DNA of 64,000 bases from assembly GCF_900455735.1 (NCBI RefSeq), contig NZ_UAUI01000029.1:62001-126000 (forward strand). Direction: 5' to 3'. Made by a program: the position numbers and the translations under genes. This DNA is from Rhodococcus wratislaviensis (lineage in GTDB: Bacteria > Actinomycetota > Actinomycetes > Mycobacteriales > Mycobacteriaceae). The notes under the pieces were generated by a model. The model had not been told where the DNA came from and did not search any database. It saw nothing but the letters and a program-made list of their open reading frames with translations. Below are positions 25,238 to 33,046 of this stretch, piece by piece (positions within the stretch are counted from its first letter, which is position 1; each line of letters begins with the position of its first letter).

Positions 25238-26754
25238 CGGAGGCGGACGACCTGCGACAGCACTATCGGATCGTGGTGGTCGGCGGCGGCCCGGTGGGAT
25301 CGCTGACGGCACTCGAGCTGGCGCGCAGCGGAATCGACGTACTCGTCCTCGAGGCCGCTCCGCACACCACGGACGTTCCGAAGGCGGGGACGATCCACGC
25401 ACGCAGTATTCAGCTGCTCACCCGGCGAGGACATTTCGCGGCGCCGGACGTCGACGCCGGAGCCGCGTCGACCACCTTCCACTACGCCGGCGTCTGGGGT
25501 CTGGAGATCACGGCACCACCCGGCGAGGGACCTGCCATCGCCGGTATCGGGCAGAGTGATCTCGAAAGACTCTTCACCGCACGGCTGATCGGTCTCGGCA
25601 CCCCGGTGCTGAAGGCCGCGATGGTCACGGGCGTCGATCAGGACGACGGTGGGGCGACGGTGACCTTCACCCACGAGGGACGCACCCGGAGGGTGACAGC
25701 CGACTGGGTGGTCGGCGCGGACGGCGCCCGCAGCATCGTGCGGCGAAGCGTGGGCTTCCCGGCGACGGAGACTGCTCCGACCGCCGCGGCGCTCCTGGGT
25801 CTCGCCGTCCTCGACGACCCGGCGACCGCCCCCAGGGGGTGGGTGCGTACCGAACGGGGCTGGACCGTCCTCAACGTCAACCACGGCGGATTCAGCCGTA
25901 TCATCACATTCGATCTCGGTGGTCCGCACGAGGATCATCGCCGGCCCCTCACCGCGGAGGAACTGCAGGAGACGGTCGACAGATTCGCGGGCCGTCCCGT
26001 TCCGTTCCGCAACGCACGGTCGCTGTCCCGGTTCAGCGACTACTCGCGGCTGGTCGACGACTACCGGTTCGGCCGGGTCCTGCTCGTCGGTGACGCTGCG
26101 CACGTGCACTTTCCGCTCGGCGGGCAGGGGTTGAACCTCGGCATCGGAGACGCGGTCGGCCTCAGCTGGCGCCTCGCCCTCGTCGCGCGGGGACAGGCCG
26201 ACCCGTCGGTGCTGGACGCGTACTCGCGGGAGCGGCACGCGTGCGCGGCCGGGGTGATCGCCAACGTCGCGGATCAGCGTGAACGGATGCGCATCGGTGT
26301 CGACGGCGACCGCCTGCGACACGAACTCGATGTCCTGCTGGAGGATCGCGACCGCAATCGGGCGCTGGGTTCGGTGATCAGTGCGCAGAGTCAGCCCGCG
26401 CCCAGCACTCTCCAGGATGCGGCGCGCGGCGACTTCGCCGCGAACACCGTGCTCGAGACGGACACCGGAGTCACCGACCTGATCCGGTTGCACGTCGCGG
26501 CGGGTAACCGGGGTCTCCTGCTGTGCGGGGACGCATCCGAATCCGTCCGCGCACTCGTCGAACCCTGCTGGGGCGAACGGGTGCGGGTGATTCGGGCGCG
26601 GAACCTCGGGCCCACCACGGTGCTCGTGCGCCCGGACGGTGAAGTGGCCTGGTCGGGGGAACCTGGAGACGGCAGCGAACTCGTCGCCCGGCTCGCGGAG
26701 ACGTTCGGCGGCTCCGCCACCCGTGCGCGGTTGACGAGTGCAGGGACTCGTTGA
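25234..26754 (+). CDS. FAD-dependent aromatic-ring/drug monooxygenase (PheA/TfdB type)
   Basis: 506 aa class A flavoprotein monooxygenase. GxGxxG in 'RIVVVGGGPVGSLTALELARSG'; DG motif 'VVGADGARSIVRRSVG'; ribityl-binding GD motif 'LLVGDAAHVHFPLGGQGLNLGIGDAVGLSWRLA'. The thioredoxin-like C-terminal domain ('TDLIRLHVAAGNRGLLLCGDASESV') is typical of phenol hydroxylase and rifampicin monooxygenase relatives. It overlaps the exporter by 4 nt, so it probably hydroxylates the same xenobiotic or antibiotic that the exporter removes. The stop codon is inside palindromic repeat copy 4, which encodes the last residues. Confidence 0.92.
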   Translation: MTEADDLRQHYRIVVVGGGPVGSLTALELARSGIDVLVLEAAPHTTDVPKAGTIHARSIQLLTRRGHFAAPDVDAGAASTTFHYAGVWGLEITAPPGEGPAIAGIGQSDLERLFTARLIGLGTPVLKAAMVTGVDQDDGGATVTFTHEGRTRRVTADWVVGADGARSIVRRSVGFPATETAPTAAALLGLAVLDDPATAPRGWVRTERGWTVLNVNHGGFSRIITFDLGGPHEDHRRPLTAEELQETVDRFAGRPVPFRNARSLSRFSDYSRLVDDYRFGRVLLVGDAAHVHFPLGGQGLNLGIGDAVGLSWRLALVARGQADPSVLDAYSRERHACAAGVIANVADQRERMRIGVDGDRLRHELDVLLEDRDRNRALGSVISAQSQPAPSTLQDAARGDFAANTVLETDTGVTDLIRLHVAAGNRGLLLCGDASESVRALVEPCWGERVRVIRARNLGPTTVLVRPDGEVAWSGEPGDGSELVARLAETFGGSATRARLTSAGTR

Positions 26755-26778
26755 CCGCGCACGGGCGCGAAGCGCCTA
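26708..26778. repeat. Palindromic intergenic element, copy 4 (convergent genes)
   Basis: Central palindrome 26720-26765 (arms CCCGTGCGCGGTT / GACCGCGCACGGG, loop region CAGG), right hairpin GGCGC-GAA-GCGCC (26764-26776), left hairpin GGCGG-CT-CCGCC. It holds the monooxygenase TGA (26752-26754) and ends with the P450 TAG (26776-26778, minus strand). Confidence 0.9.
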
Positions 26779-28008
26779 CCAGCGGACGGGCAGCGACGTC
26801 GGACGCCGGAGGAGTACTCCCGAATCCCACGGCACCGCAGCCGGTTCGACGGCGAGAGCGAGGGTCGGGAATTCCTCCGCCAACAGGACCAGTGTCGTGG
26901 TGATCTCCATCCGGGCCAGCGACGCGCCCATGCAGTGATGCATGCCGTACCCGAACTGCAGATGGCGTTTCCCGTCCCGGAACGGGTCGATCAGTTCCGG
27001 GTGCGGGAACGTGTCGGGGTCCCGGTTCGCGGCGAACGCGTCGGCGTAGACGAGGGCGCCCTCGGGGATCACGGAGTCCCGCAGCTGAACTTCACGGGTG
27101 GCGATCCGGGGAAACGTCGAAATGTTTCCCAGTGGAAGCACCCGCAACAGCTCCTCGACCAACTGCGGCGCAGCGGCAGGCTCGTCCACCAGCAGAGTCC
27201 ACAGCGCAGGCGCCTGCACCAGCACGTACACGGCCTTCGCGAGCACGGACAGCACGTTCTGGTCGGCGCCGAGGACGGAGCCGAGCAGGATCGCGACCAG
27301 TTCGTCGTCGCTCAGCGGCGGTTCCGCCTCGTCCCGCGCCGCCAGGAAGCGGTCGATCAGCCCGCCCGGTTCGACGGGTCGTTTCCGCTGCACGAGGTCG
27401 GTCACGTAGTGGTAGACGAGCCAGAAGTTCTCCAGCAGGCCGGGAATGTCGGTGTCGTGCGACAACTGCACCACCCGCGACGACGGGCGGAAGTAGTCGA
27501 TGTCCGACTCCGGGATCCCGAGGAAGCCGACGTTCACCTCGACCGGCAGGCGGTCGAGCACCGTGGCGAACAGGTCGGGGCTTTCCTCGCTGCGCAGCAA
27601 TGCGATCCGGCGGTCGAGGATGCGCCGGACCGATCCCTTCAGCTTCTCGACGCCGGCAGGGCTGTAGTCCGCGTTGACGAAACTCTTCATCCGCGCGTGA
27701 TCCGGGTTGTCCAGATTCAGCAGAAGATCCGGGGGCATCGTCGTGGGCTGAAAACTCGGCCCGCCTTCGACGTTGGTGTCCCTCCGGCCGAAGGACGGAT
27801 CCGTGAGCACCTTCAGGACGTCGTCATATCGTGTGACGTGCAGGGCGGTGTGCCCGCTCGGCAGGGTGATCTCCGGTAGTCCGGTGGGCCCCTCCGCGGT
27901 CACCGGGGTGTACGCGACCGGCGGGTCCAGGTGGGGAATGTCGTCGATGGACACCGCGACACCGCGTCGGCGTCCAGGTGGAGCGAGTGTCGAAACCTGG
28001 GTCGTCAC
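26776..28008 (-). CDS. Cytochrome P450 of the gamma-butyrolactone operon
   Basis: 410 aa from GTG 28006-28008, which has AAGGAG 6 nt upstream; a GTG at 28038 overlapping the HAD stop is the alternative (420 aa). Heme-ligand loop 'FGYGMHHCMGASLARMEI' with Cys, and K-helix ExxR in 'VEELLRVLPLG'. The I-helix oxygen-activation motif is unusual: 'LGADQN' in place of (A/G)GxxT, so the usual threonine is missing. Third gene of a coupled AfsA/HAD/P450 operon, hence probably a tailoring oxidase of the butyrolactone signal. Electron-transfer partners are not encoded here. Confidence 0.92.
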   Translation of the reverse strand: MTTQVSTLAPPGRRRGVAVSIDDIPHLDPPVAYTPVTAEGPTGLPEITLPSGHTALHVTRYDDVLKVLTDPSFGRRDTNVEGGPSFQPTTMPPDLLLNLDNPDHARMKSFVNADYSPAGVEKLKGSVRRILDRRIALLRSEESPDLFATVLDRLPVEVNVGFLGIPESDIDYFRPSSRVVQLSHDTDIPGLLENFWLVYHYVTDLVQRKRPVEPGGLIDRFLAARDEAEPPLSDDELVAILLGSVLGADQNVLSVLAKAVYVLVQAPALWTLLVDEPAAAPQLVEELLRVLPLGNISTFPRIATREVQLRDSVIPEGALVYADAFAANRDPDTFPHPELIDPFRDGKRHLQFGYGMHHCMGASLARMEITTTLVLLAEEFPTLALAVEPAAVPWDSGVLLRRPTSLPVRW

Positions 28009-28034
28009 GTCGTACTCCTTCACGTTGGTGGGAT

Positions 28035-28700
28035 TCACAGGACGGCGGCGACGCTTGTCAGCCGGGACAGCTCACTCGACGCCTGGGCGTTGGTGCGGAA
28101 ATGAATGGCACGCCAACCGCTCTCGCGTGCAGCGCGTACGTTCTGCTCCAGGTCGTCGATCAGAATGCACTGATCGGCGGCGACGCCGGCGGTCTTCTCT
28201 GCGATCGCGAAGATCTGGGGGTCCGGCTTGCGCGCGCCGACCAGGCACGAGTCGACGACAGCATCGAGCGGGCCGGCGGGTTCGATGATCGGCCTCCAGA
28301 ACCGCTCCCACTCGACCACGTTGTTCGACAGGACGCCGACGCGCAGACCGTGAGCCTTCAGGCCGCGCAGGGCCGCGGCTATCGCCGTGTTCACGGTGAT
28401 CCCGTCGAACCATTGCTCTCCGAACGTCTCCAGCCGCGCCCTGGTGAGGTCCAGACCGGGGTCGGCGGCGGCGAGGTGCTCCCTCAGCCTCGCACCCCAC
28501 TCGCGCTCGGTGATCTGGGCCAACTCGATCGGGGCGAGAGGAGGTGCCCCGAGGTCGTCGCCGACGGCCTGCATCGCCGCCTGCAGGGCTGCGGGTGAGA
28601 TGCCCGTCTTCGTTTCGTACGCCGCGAAGAGTTCGGCGAGCGGGGGCGAGAGCACACCACCGAAGTCGAACCAGACCATGGTGTCGTCCCGCGTCGTCAT
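28035..28700 (-). CDS. HAD-superfamily hydrolase (phosphatase) of the butyrolactone operon
   Basis: 221 aa from ATG 28698-28700. Motif I is 'WFDFGGVLS' (nucleophile Asp12; the second acid of DxD is Gly, as in YihX/epoxide-hydrolase-type HADs), motif II 'VGVLSNN', motif III lysine in 'VGARKPDPQIF', motif IV 'CILIDDLEQNV'. A helical cap lies between I and II. It overlaps the AfsA-like gene by ATGA. In butyrolactone biosynthesis the AfsA product carries a phosphate that must be removed; this enzyme is the obvious candidate, by inference from operon position. Confidence 0.88.
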   Translation of the reverse strand: MTTRDDTMVWFDFGGVLSPPLAELFAAYETKTGISPAALQAAMQAVGDDLGAPPLAPIELAQITEREWGARLREHLAAADPGLDLTRARLETFGEQWFDGITVNTAIAAALRGLKAHGLRVGVLSNNVVEWERFWRPIIEPAGPLDAVVDSCLVGARKPDPQIFAIAEKTAGVAADQCILIDDLEQNVRAARESGWRAIHFRTNAQASSELSRLTSVAAVL

Positions 28701-29695
28701 CGGACGATCCGATCGAGAGCGGCAGTCGAGGCGCTCACTCGTTGCAGGGTGACCCGGCCGTGGGCGATCTGCCGCCCCTCCTGCGCGAGAGTGACGGACA
28801 GGACGACCTGGCGGGAGCAGATTTCCGCCTCGGCGACGGCTGCGCAATCCGTCGGCAACTCCAGCTCACCGAAGCTCTCGAAGACGGCGTCGCACCCCAC
28901 GAGCACGAGCATTCGCGGGGACAGGCCGAACAATTCGTGCGCGGCGACGAGGGCGGTCTGACGCATCGCCTCGAAGATCAGGGCGCCCGGCACGTGGTCG
29001 AGCGGGTGATCGAACAGGCCGGGGTGGGCCTGATCGACCAGCACCTGGCTGCGCACGGTGTCGCCGTCGACCCCGATCCGGCTCAGCACCACGTTGTCGA
29101 ACGAATGTCGAGCCACCTCCCGAGGCTCGACCCGCTCGTGCAACGGATGCGGTCGGGCGGGATCGAGCTGCAGCGGTGCTCGACCCCTCTGCCGGAGGCG
29201 GTCCCACGCGTCGCCGGGCATCCACTGGATGGTCATGCTCATGGTGGCCGCGGCAGACCCGTCCAGCGCGAGTGTCATGGCGAGCGTGATTCCGACGATG
29301 TCGGCGCCCCGTCTCTTCTCGGCGGTGATCGTGGCGTCCAGAACCCCCGCGGCGGGTGCGGGGCCCACTTTCACGGCGTCGAGGTCGACGACCTCGAGCG
29401 CTCCGGCGTTGAACACGAACTTGGCGTCGAGCGGAGCGTCGACGTGCCGATGCGAGATCAGGATGGACGCCTGCCGGAACGTTTCCAGCAGAAGCAGCGG
29501 ATCATACTGTCGTACAACGACATTGTGATCGCTGTAGTAGCTGTGGACTCTGGGAAGCTGCACGCCGAGACGGAACTGTGGGTAGCTCTCGCAGATGATG
29601 TCGGTGAGGAAGACCTCGCAGATCGCGGCGCGGTGCACGTGCGCGCGGGGGATGGCGGACGAATAGGACAGGGTCGGTTCCAGGACGGCGGTCAT
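28697..29695 (-). CDS. gblA: AfsA/ScbA-type gamma-butyrolactone biosynthesis protein
   Basis: 332 aa from ATG 29693-29695 with AAAGGA upstream. Two hotdog (AfsA) repeats: the first around residues 20-155 with 'YDPLLLLETFRQASILISH', the second around 190-315 with 'DHVPGALIFEAMRQTALVAAH'; both carry the E-x3-RQ signature of the family. AfsA enzymes condense a beta-ketoacyl-ACP with dihydroxyacetone phosphate, the first committed step to A-factor-type autoregulators. A homologue named gblA has, from memory, been described in R. jostii RHA1; the symbol is given on that basis. It is first in the coupled operon with HAD and P450. No ArpA-type receptor gene is adjacent. Confidence 0.9.
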   Translation of the reverse strand: MTAVLEPTLSYSSAIPRAHVHRAAICEVFLTDIICESYPQFRLGVQLPRVHSYYSDHNVVVRQYDPLLLLETFRQASILISHRHVDAPLDAKFVFNAGALEVVDLDAVKVGPAPAAGVLDATITAEKRRGADIVGITLAMTLALDGSAAATMSMTIQWMPGDAWDRLRQRGRAPLQLDPARPHPLHERVEPREVARHSFDNVVLSRIGVDGDTVRSQVLVDQAHPGLFDHPLDHVPGALIFEAMRQTALVAAHELFGLSPRMLVLVGCDAVFESFGELELPTDCAAVAEAEICSRQVVLSVTLAQEGRQIAHGRVTLQRVSASTAALDRIVR

Positions 29696-30177
29696 GTCGA
29701 TTCCTTTCGTTGACAGCGGAATTCGCACGGGTCGATGCCGCCGGGCGACGACGGCGGTGAGCAGTGGAATGCGTGACCCGTGCAGACGGTGGTTCGCGCT
29801 GGAGCGGAAGAACGCGGGCGAGCCCGCAGCGCAGAGGGCGAGGAGCTCGGGGTCTCGTCGCGGACCGGGGATCCCGGTGGATGCGCACGATCAGTGAATA
29901 CCGGGCGATCCGGAGCGTCAACAGATGTAATCCGGTGTTCACCGATCCCTTGACGGTGTTCGGCACGCGAACACCACGGTCGAAAGTCGTTGACCTGCGG
30001 TATCGGTGACTCCGCGTACGAGCAACTTCCTTGTCGCGTGGCGGGAGTCACAGCCTAGGTTCCGGATCGGGACGGAAATGTTACCGCCAGGTATGGCGTG
30101 TGGTAACCGGCGAGCGTAGAGGGGCGATGCTATGTTCCCCTCGCCGGGAGTGGCCGGAGTTGACGGAGGGGTCGGGG
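29696..30177. promoter_or_regulatory. Long divergent non-coding region with palindromes (gblA / DUF4185 gene)
   Basis: About 480 nt with no convincing gene; small ORFs on the minus strand have no ribosome sites or recognisable protein features. Two structures stand out: GGTGTTCG-N5-CGAACACC (29955-29975), with a related half-site GGTGTTC near 29934, and a nested hairpin GTTACC (30080-30085) ... GGTAAC (30102-30107) around CGCCA-GGTA-TGGCG. The first is a candidate receptor operator for the butyrolactone operon, the second a likely leader or promoter element of the secreted protein gene. Confidence 0.5.
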
Positions 30178-31650
30178 ATGTCGAAGAGGTGGGTCGCGTC
30201 GGTCGCGGCAGTGGCGATCGGCTCGGGCATGATCGCCTATTCGAACCAGAACGCTGCCGTCGCGGAACCCGAGCCGGTGTCCAACGGCCTACCCGGCAGC
30301 GGTCCCTGCGCGAGCGAGGTGTCGAACGAGACGCACTCGCTGATACCGGAGAAGCTCGAGATTCCGATCCCGTACCCCAAGATCACGACGGTGCCGTATC
30401 CGGCTCCCGTCACGGATCCCGTCCGCGTGTCGCAGGCGTTGCCCGCCGACACGTGCACCGATCCGTGCCCCGACCTCACCGACGAGACCGACCAGGCCCC
30501 GGGGAACCTGTCGAGCGTGCTGAACATCCCGGACGTCAGCGTGAAGTTCACGCCCTTCCACTTCGGCATTCCCGTCCCGGGCGCCGACATCCAGTTGCCC
30601 CCGCGGCCGCCCCTCGTGCACCCCGCGACCGAGGAGGCGCCGCGCAGCGCGGCCCCGGCCACCCCGAAGATCGGCGACGTGACCCGCGTGGCCAAGGTGA
30701 CCGGGTCCGGTTCCGTCAGTCGCACCGACAAGCGTTACCAGGTCAACGGCACCGACCTCGGCATCATGTGGGAGAGCGCCCCCGACCAGATCGCCGTCGC
30801 GTTCGGCGACACCGTCGGCAAGGGATTCCAGCCACCCGGTGGTCAAGGCGACGACTGGCGCAGCAACGTCCTCGGTTTCAGTTCCGACCGCAACCTGTCC
30901 GACGGCATGAGCCTCGACAGTATGGTCCAGGACAGCCGGTGCCACGCGGCGGAACTGCTCGACAGCCGCAAGCTCGACAATATCGAGATCACCACCATCC
31001 CGACCTCGGGTTTCGCCGTCGGGAACCGGCAGTACATGAGCTACATGTCGATCCGCACCTGGAACAGCATCCCTGCCACGTGGTGGACGAACTACGGCGG
31101 CATCGCCTACTCGGACGACGGCGGATCGACCTGGACCAAGGACCCGTACGCGAAGTGGGACAACATCTTCGGGGTCACCAAATTCCAGGTCGCGTCGATG
31201 GTCCCCGCCGGCGACTTCGTGTACATGTTCGGCACCCCCAACACGAGGCTCGGCGCCATCGGCCTGGCCCGCGTCCCGGCCGCCGATGTGCTGAACACGT
31301 CCGCCTACCAGTACTGGCAGAACGGCAACTGGACGCCGGTCGGTGGTTACACGGAGGCGACCCCGATCGTGGACGCCCCCGCCGCCGAATTGTCCGTGCG
31401 CTACGAGGAGGCCACCGGCAAGTGGCAGATGGCGTACCTCGACACGTCGAAGGCGGCCATCGTTCTCCGGGAGTCCGACTCGCCGCAGGGCGTCTGGTCG
31501 GATGGGGCGCCGATGGTCAGCGCCGTCGAGTACCCGGAACTGTACGGCGGCTTCATCCACCCGTGGTCGAGCGGCGACGAGCTGTACTTCACCATGTCGA
31601 CGTGGTCCGACTACAACGTCTTCCTCATGAAGGCGGACATAGGCGCATAG
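30178..31650 (+). CDS. Secreted DUF4185 protein (endo-D-arabinanase/GH183-like)
   Basis: 490 aa from ATG 30178 (GGAGGGG upstream); residues 1-30 are a Sec signal ('WVASVAAVAIGSGMIAYS ... VAEPEP'). A Pro-rich stretch spans about residues 30-170. Residues about 185-490 match DUF4185, a five-bladed propeller: 'IMWESAPDQIAVAFGDTVGKG', 'WWTNYGGIAYSDDGGSTWTKD', 'YVYMFGTPNTRLGAIGLARV', 'ELYFTMSTWSDYNVFLMKADI'. Members of this family were reported as D-arabinan hydrolases (GH183), so the target is plausibly the cell's own arabinogalactan or lipoarabinomannan. Divergent from the gblA operon; the stop is at repeat copy 5. Confidence 0.82.
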   Translation: MSKRWVASVAAVAIGSGMIAYSNQNAAVAEPEPVSNGLPGSGPCASEVSNETHSLIPEKLEIPIPYPKITTVPYPAPVTDPVRVSQALPADTCTDPCPDLTDETDQAPGNLSSVLNIPDVSVKFTPFHFGIPVPGADIQLPPRPPLVHPATEEAPRSAAPATPKIGDVTRVAKVTGSGSVSRTDKRYQVNGTDLGIMWESAPDQIAVAFGDTVGKGFQPPGGQGDDWRSNVLGFSSDRNLSDGMSLDSMVQDSRCHAAELLDSRKLDNIEITTIPTSGFAVGNRQYMSYMSIRTWNSIPATWWTNYGGIAYSDDGGSTWTKDPYAKWDNIFGVTKFQVASMVPAGDFVYMFGTPNTRLGAIGLARVPAADVLNTSAYQYWQNGNWTPVGGYTEATPIVDAPAAELSVRYEEATGKWQMAYLDTSKAAIVLRESDSPQGVWSDGAPMVSAVEYPELYGGFIHPWSSGDELYFTMSTWSDYNVFLMKADIGA

Positions 31651-31711
31651 CGCCCGTGCGCGGTTGACGAGTCCAGGGACTCCTTGACCACGCACGGGCC
31701 CGGAGGGCCTA
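31643..31711. repeat. Palindromic intergenic element, copy 5 (convergent genes)
   Basis: Left hairpin GGCGC-ATA-GCGCC, central palindrome 31653-31698 (arms CCCGTGCGCGGTT / GACCACGCACGGG with two mismatches), right hairpin GGCCC-GGA-GGGCC (31697-31709). The TAG stops of both converging genes sit in the flanking hairpins (31648-31650 and 31709-31711). Confidence 0.88.
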
Positions 31712-32920
31712 CAGCAGGCCGTGGCGTGGCGGGACGGTGCCCGAAAGCGTCCAGCGGCCGATGTGCTGAATCTTCCACCGCGTGGGGTCGTGCAGGGTGT
31801 GGGTGCGGGCGTCCCGCCAGTACCGCGACAGGTTGGACGTTTCCGACGCACTGCGGGTGCCGCCCAGCTCGAACAGCACGCTCGACGCCTCGAGTGACGC
31901 GCGGGCGGCGCCGACCTTGGCCGCGGCGGCGTCGATCGAGGCGACCGCGGCGCTCTGCTCGGTCAGGTCGCGACGCGCTGCGTCGATGCTGCGCGCACCC
32001 TCCCGGAGGAGTGCCGTCGCGGACCGGACGCTGACCGCCGCCTCACCGGCCAGCTGGATCAGCAGGGGATCGTCGACGGCGTCGGTGACGCCCGCCTCGA
32101 AATAGGGCCTTGCCTGACGCGCCGACCGCACGCCCTCGTTCAGCGCTGCTGCGGCAATCCCGGCGTCGATGGCGGCGTGCAGGATCTGGGCCTGTGACCC
32201 GTACGTGGTGGGTGCGTCGAAGATGGGGGAGAACGGCACGACGTGGAACGCGGGCACCCGGACGGCGTCCAGGGTGACGGTTCCGCTCGCCGTGGTCTTC
32301 TGCCCCATGCCGTCCCAGTCGTCGACGATCGACAGCCCGGCGGCGCTGCGCGGCAGGTAGGCGACGGCCTTGGCGGCTTTCCCCGTCGGCGTCGTCGTCC
32401 CCGGAAGGGTGGCCCGTACCGCGATCCAATCGGCGAACAGTGCGCCCGTGCTGTAGAACTTGCGACCGTCGACGACGAAGTCTTCGCCCTGCCCGGTGAG
32501 CGTCGTGGCGTCGATGTCGATCGTCGTGGTTCCGCGCTCGCTCTGGGCGTTGGCGAACCGGCGCCCCGCGAGAACCTCGGAATAGAAGAACTCCTGCTGC
32601 GCCGGCGTGCCCTGGTGACGCAGCACCTCGAGGAACGTGTAGTGGCTGTGCGGGATCTGCGCGATGCTCGGATCGCCCTCGGCGAGAAGACGGAAGACTT
32701 CGGCGAGGGTTTCGGTCCGCGCGTCGATGCCACCGTGCTCGCGGGGAACACCGAGCGCGAGCAGTCCGGACGCGGCGAGAGCGCCGACCTGTTCGTAGGG
32801 GAGTTGCCGGCCGGCATCGCGAGCCGCCGCCTCCTCGGCGAACTGTGCGGCGAGATCGGCAGCAACGACGAGGGCTTCGGCCTCGTCACTGATGCGGTGG
32901 GCGCTCTGGACGGCGGTCAT
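31709..32920 (-). CDS. SfnB/MsuC/DszC-like flavin monooxygenase (acyl-CoA dehydrogenase fold)
   Basis: 403 aa from ATG 32918-32920 (AGGGAGG upstream). Acyl-CoA dehydrogenase fold but without the usual catalytic glutamate context; conserved blocks 'ALGVPREHGGIDA', 'FRLLAEGDPSIAQIPHSHYTFLEVLR', 'GRKFYSTGALFADWIAVRA', 'GMGQKTTASGTVTLDAVRVPA', 'RYWRDARTHTLHDP' match SfnB and the MsuC/DszC group of FMNH2-dependent oxygenases acting on organosulfur compounds. It is divergent from SfnG. I infer oxidation of methanesulfinate to methanesulfonate (MsuC role) or another sulfur-scavenging step; SfnB itself has no settled substrate. Confidence 0.87.
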   Translation of the reverse strand: MTAVQSAHRISDEAEALVVAADLAAQFAEEAAARDAGRQLPYEQVGALAASGLLALGVPREHGGIDARTETLAEVFRLLAEGDPSIAQIPHSHYTFLEVLRHQGTPAQQEFFYSEVLAGRRFANAQSERGTTTIDIDATTLTGQGEDFVVDGRKFYSTGALFADWIAVRATLPGTTTPTGKAAKAVAYLPRSAAGLSIVDDWDGMGQKTTASGTVTLDAVRVPAFHVVPFSPIFDAPTTYGSQAQILHAAIDAGIAAAALNEGVRSARQARPYFEAGVTDAVDDPLLIQLAGEAAVSVRSATALLREGARSIDAARRDLTEQSAAVASIDAAAAKVGAARASLEASSVLFELGGTRSASETSNLSRYWRDARTHTLHDPTRWKIQHIGRWTLSGTVPPRHGLL

Positions 32921-33046
32921 GCCTGACCTCCCTGTACTGCTGTCATGCCGTCGAACCTCACACGGACCCACGAGCGGGGTGAAGGGTTGTACGCGCACTG
33001 ATTGGAAGGGTGGGCGTGCGCTGTGTGGGCGGGTTGCATGCTGGGT

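Noticed and set aside
29955..29975. Classical Streptomyces ARE-type butyrolactone receptor site
   Set aside because: The palindrome lacks the AT-rich ATACnnACCGG-like character I associate with ARE sites and no receptor gene is adjacent, so I list it only as a generic operator candidate.
29692..30051. 119-codon minus-strand ORF in the gblA upstream region
   Set aside because: Low-complexity Arg/Pro/Ser composition, no ribosome site and no domain; it overlaps the gblA start and palindromic regulatory DNA.
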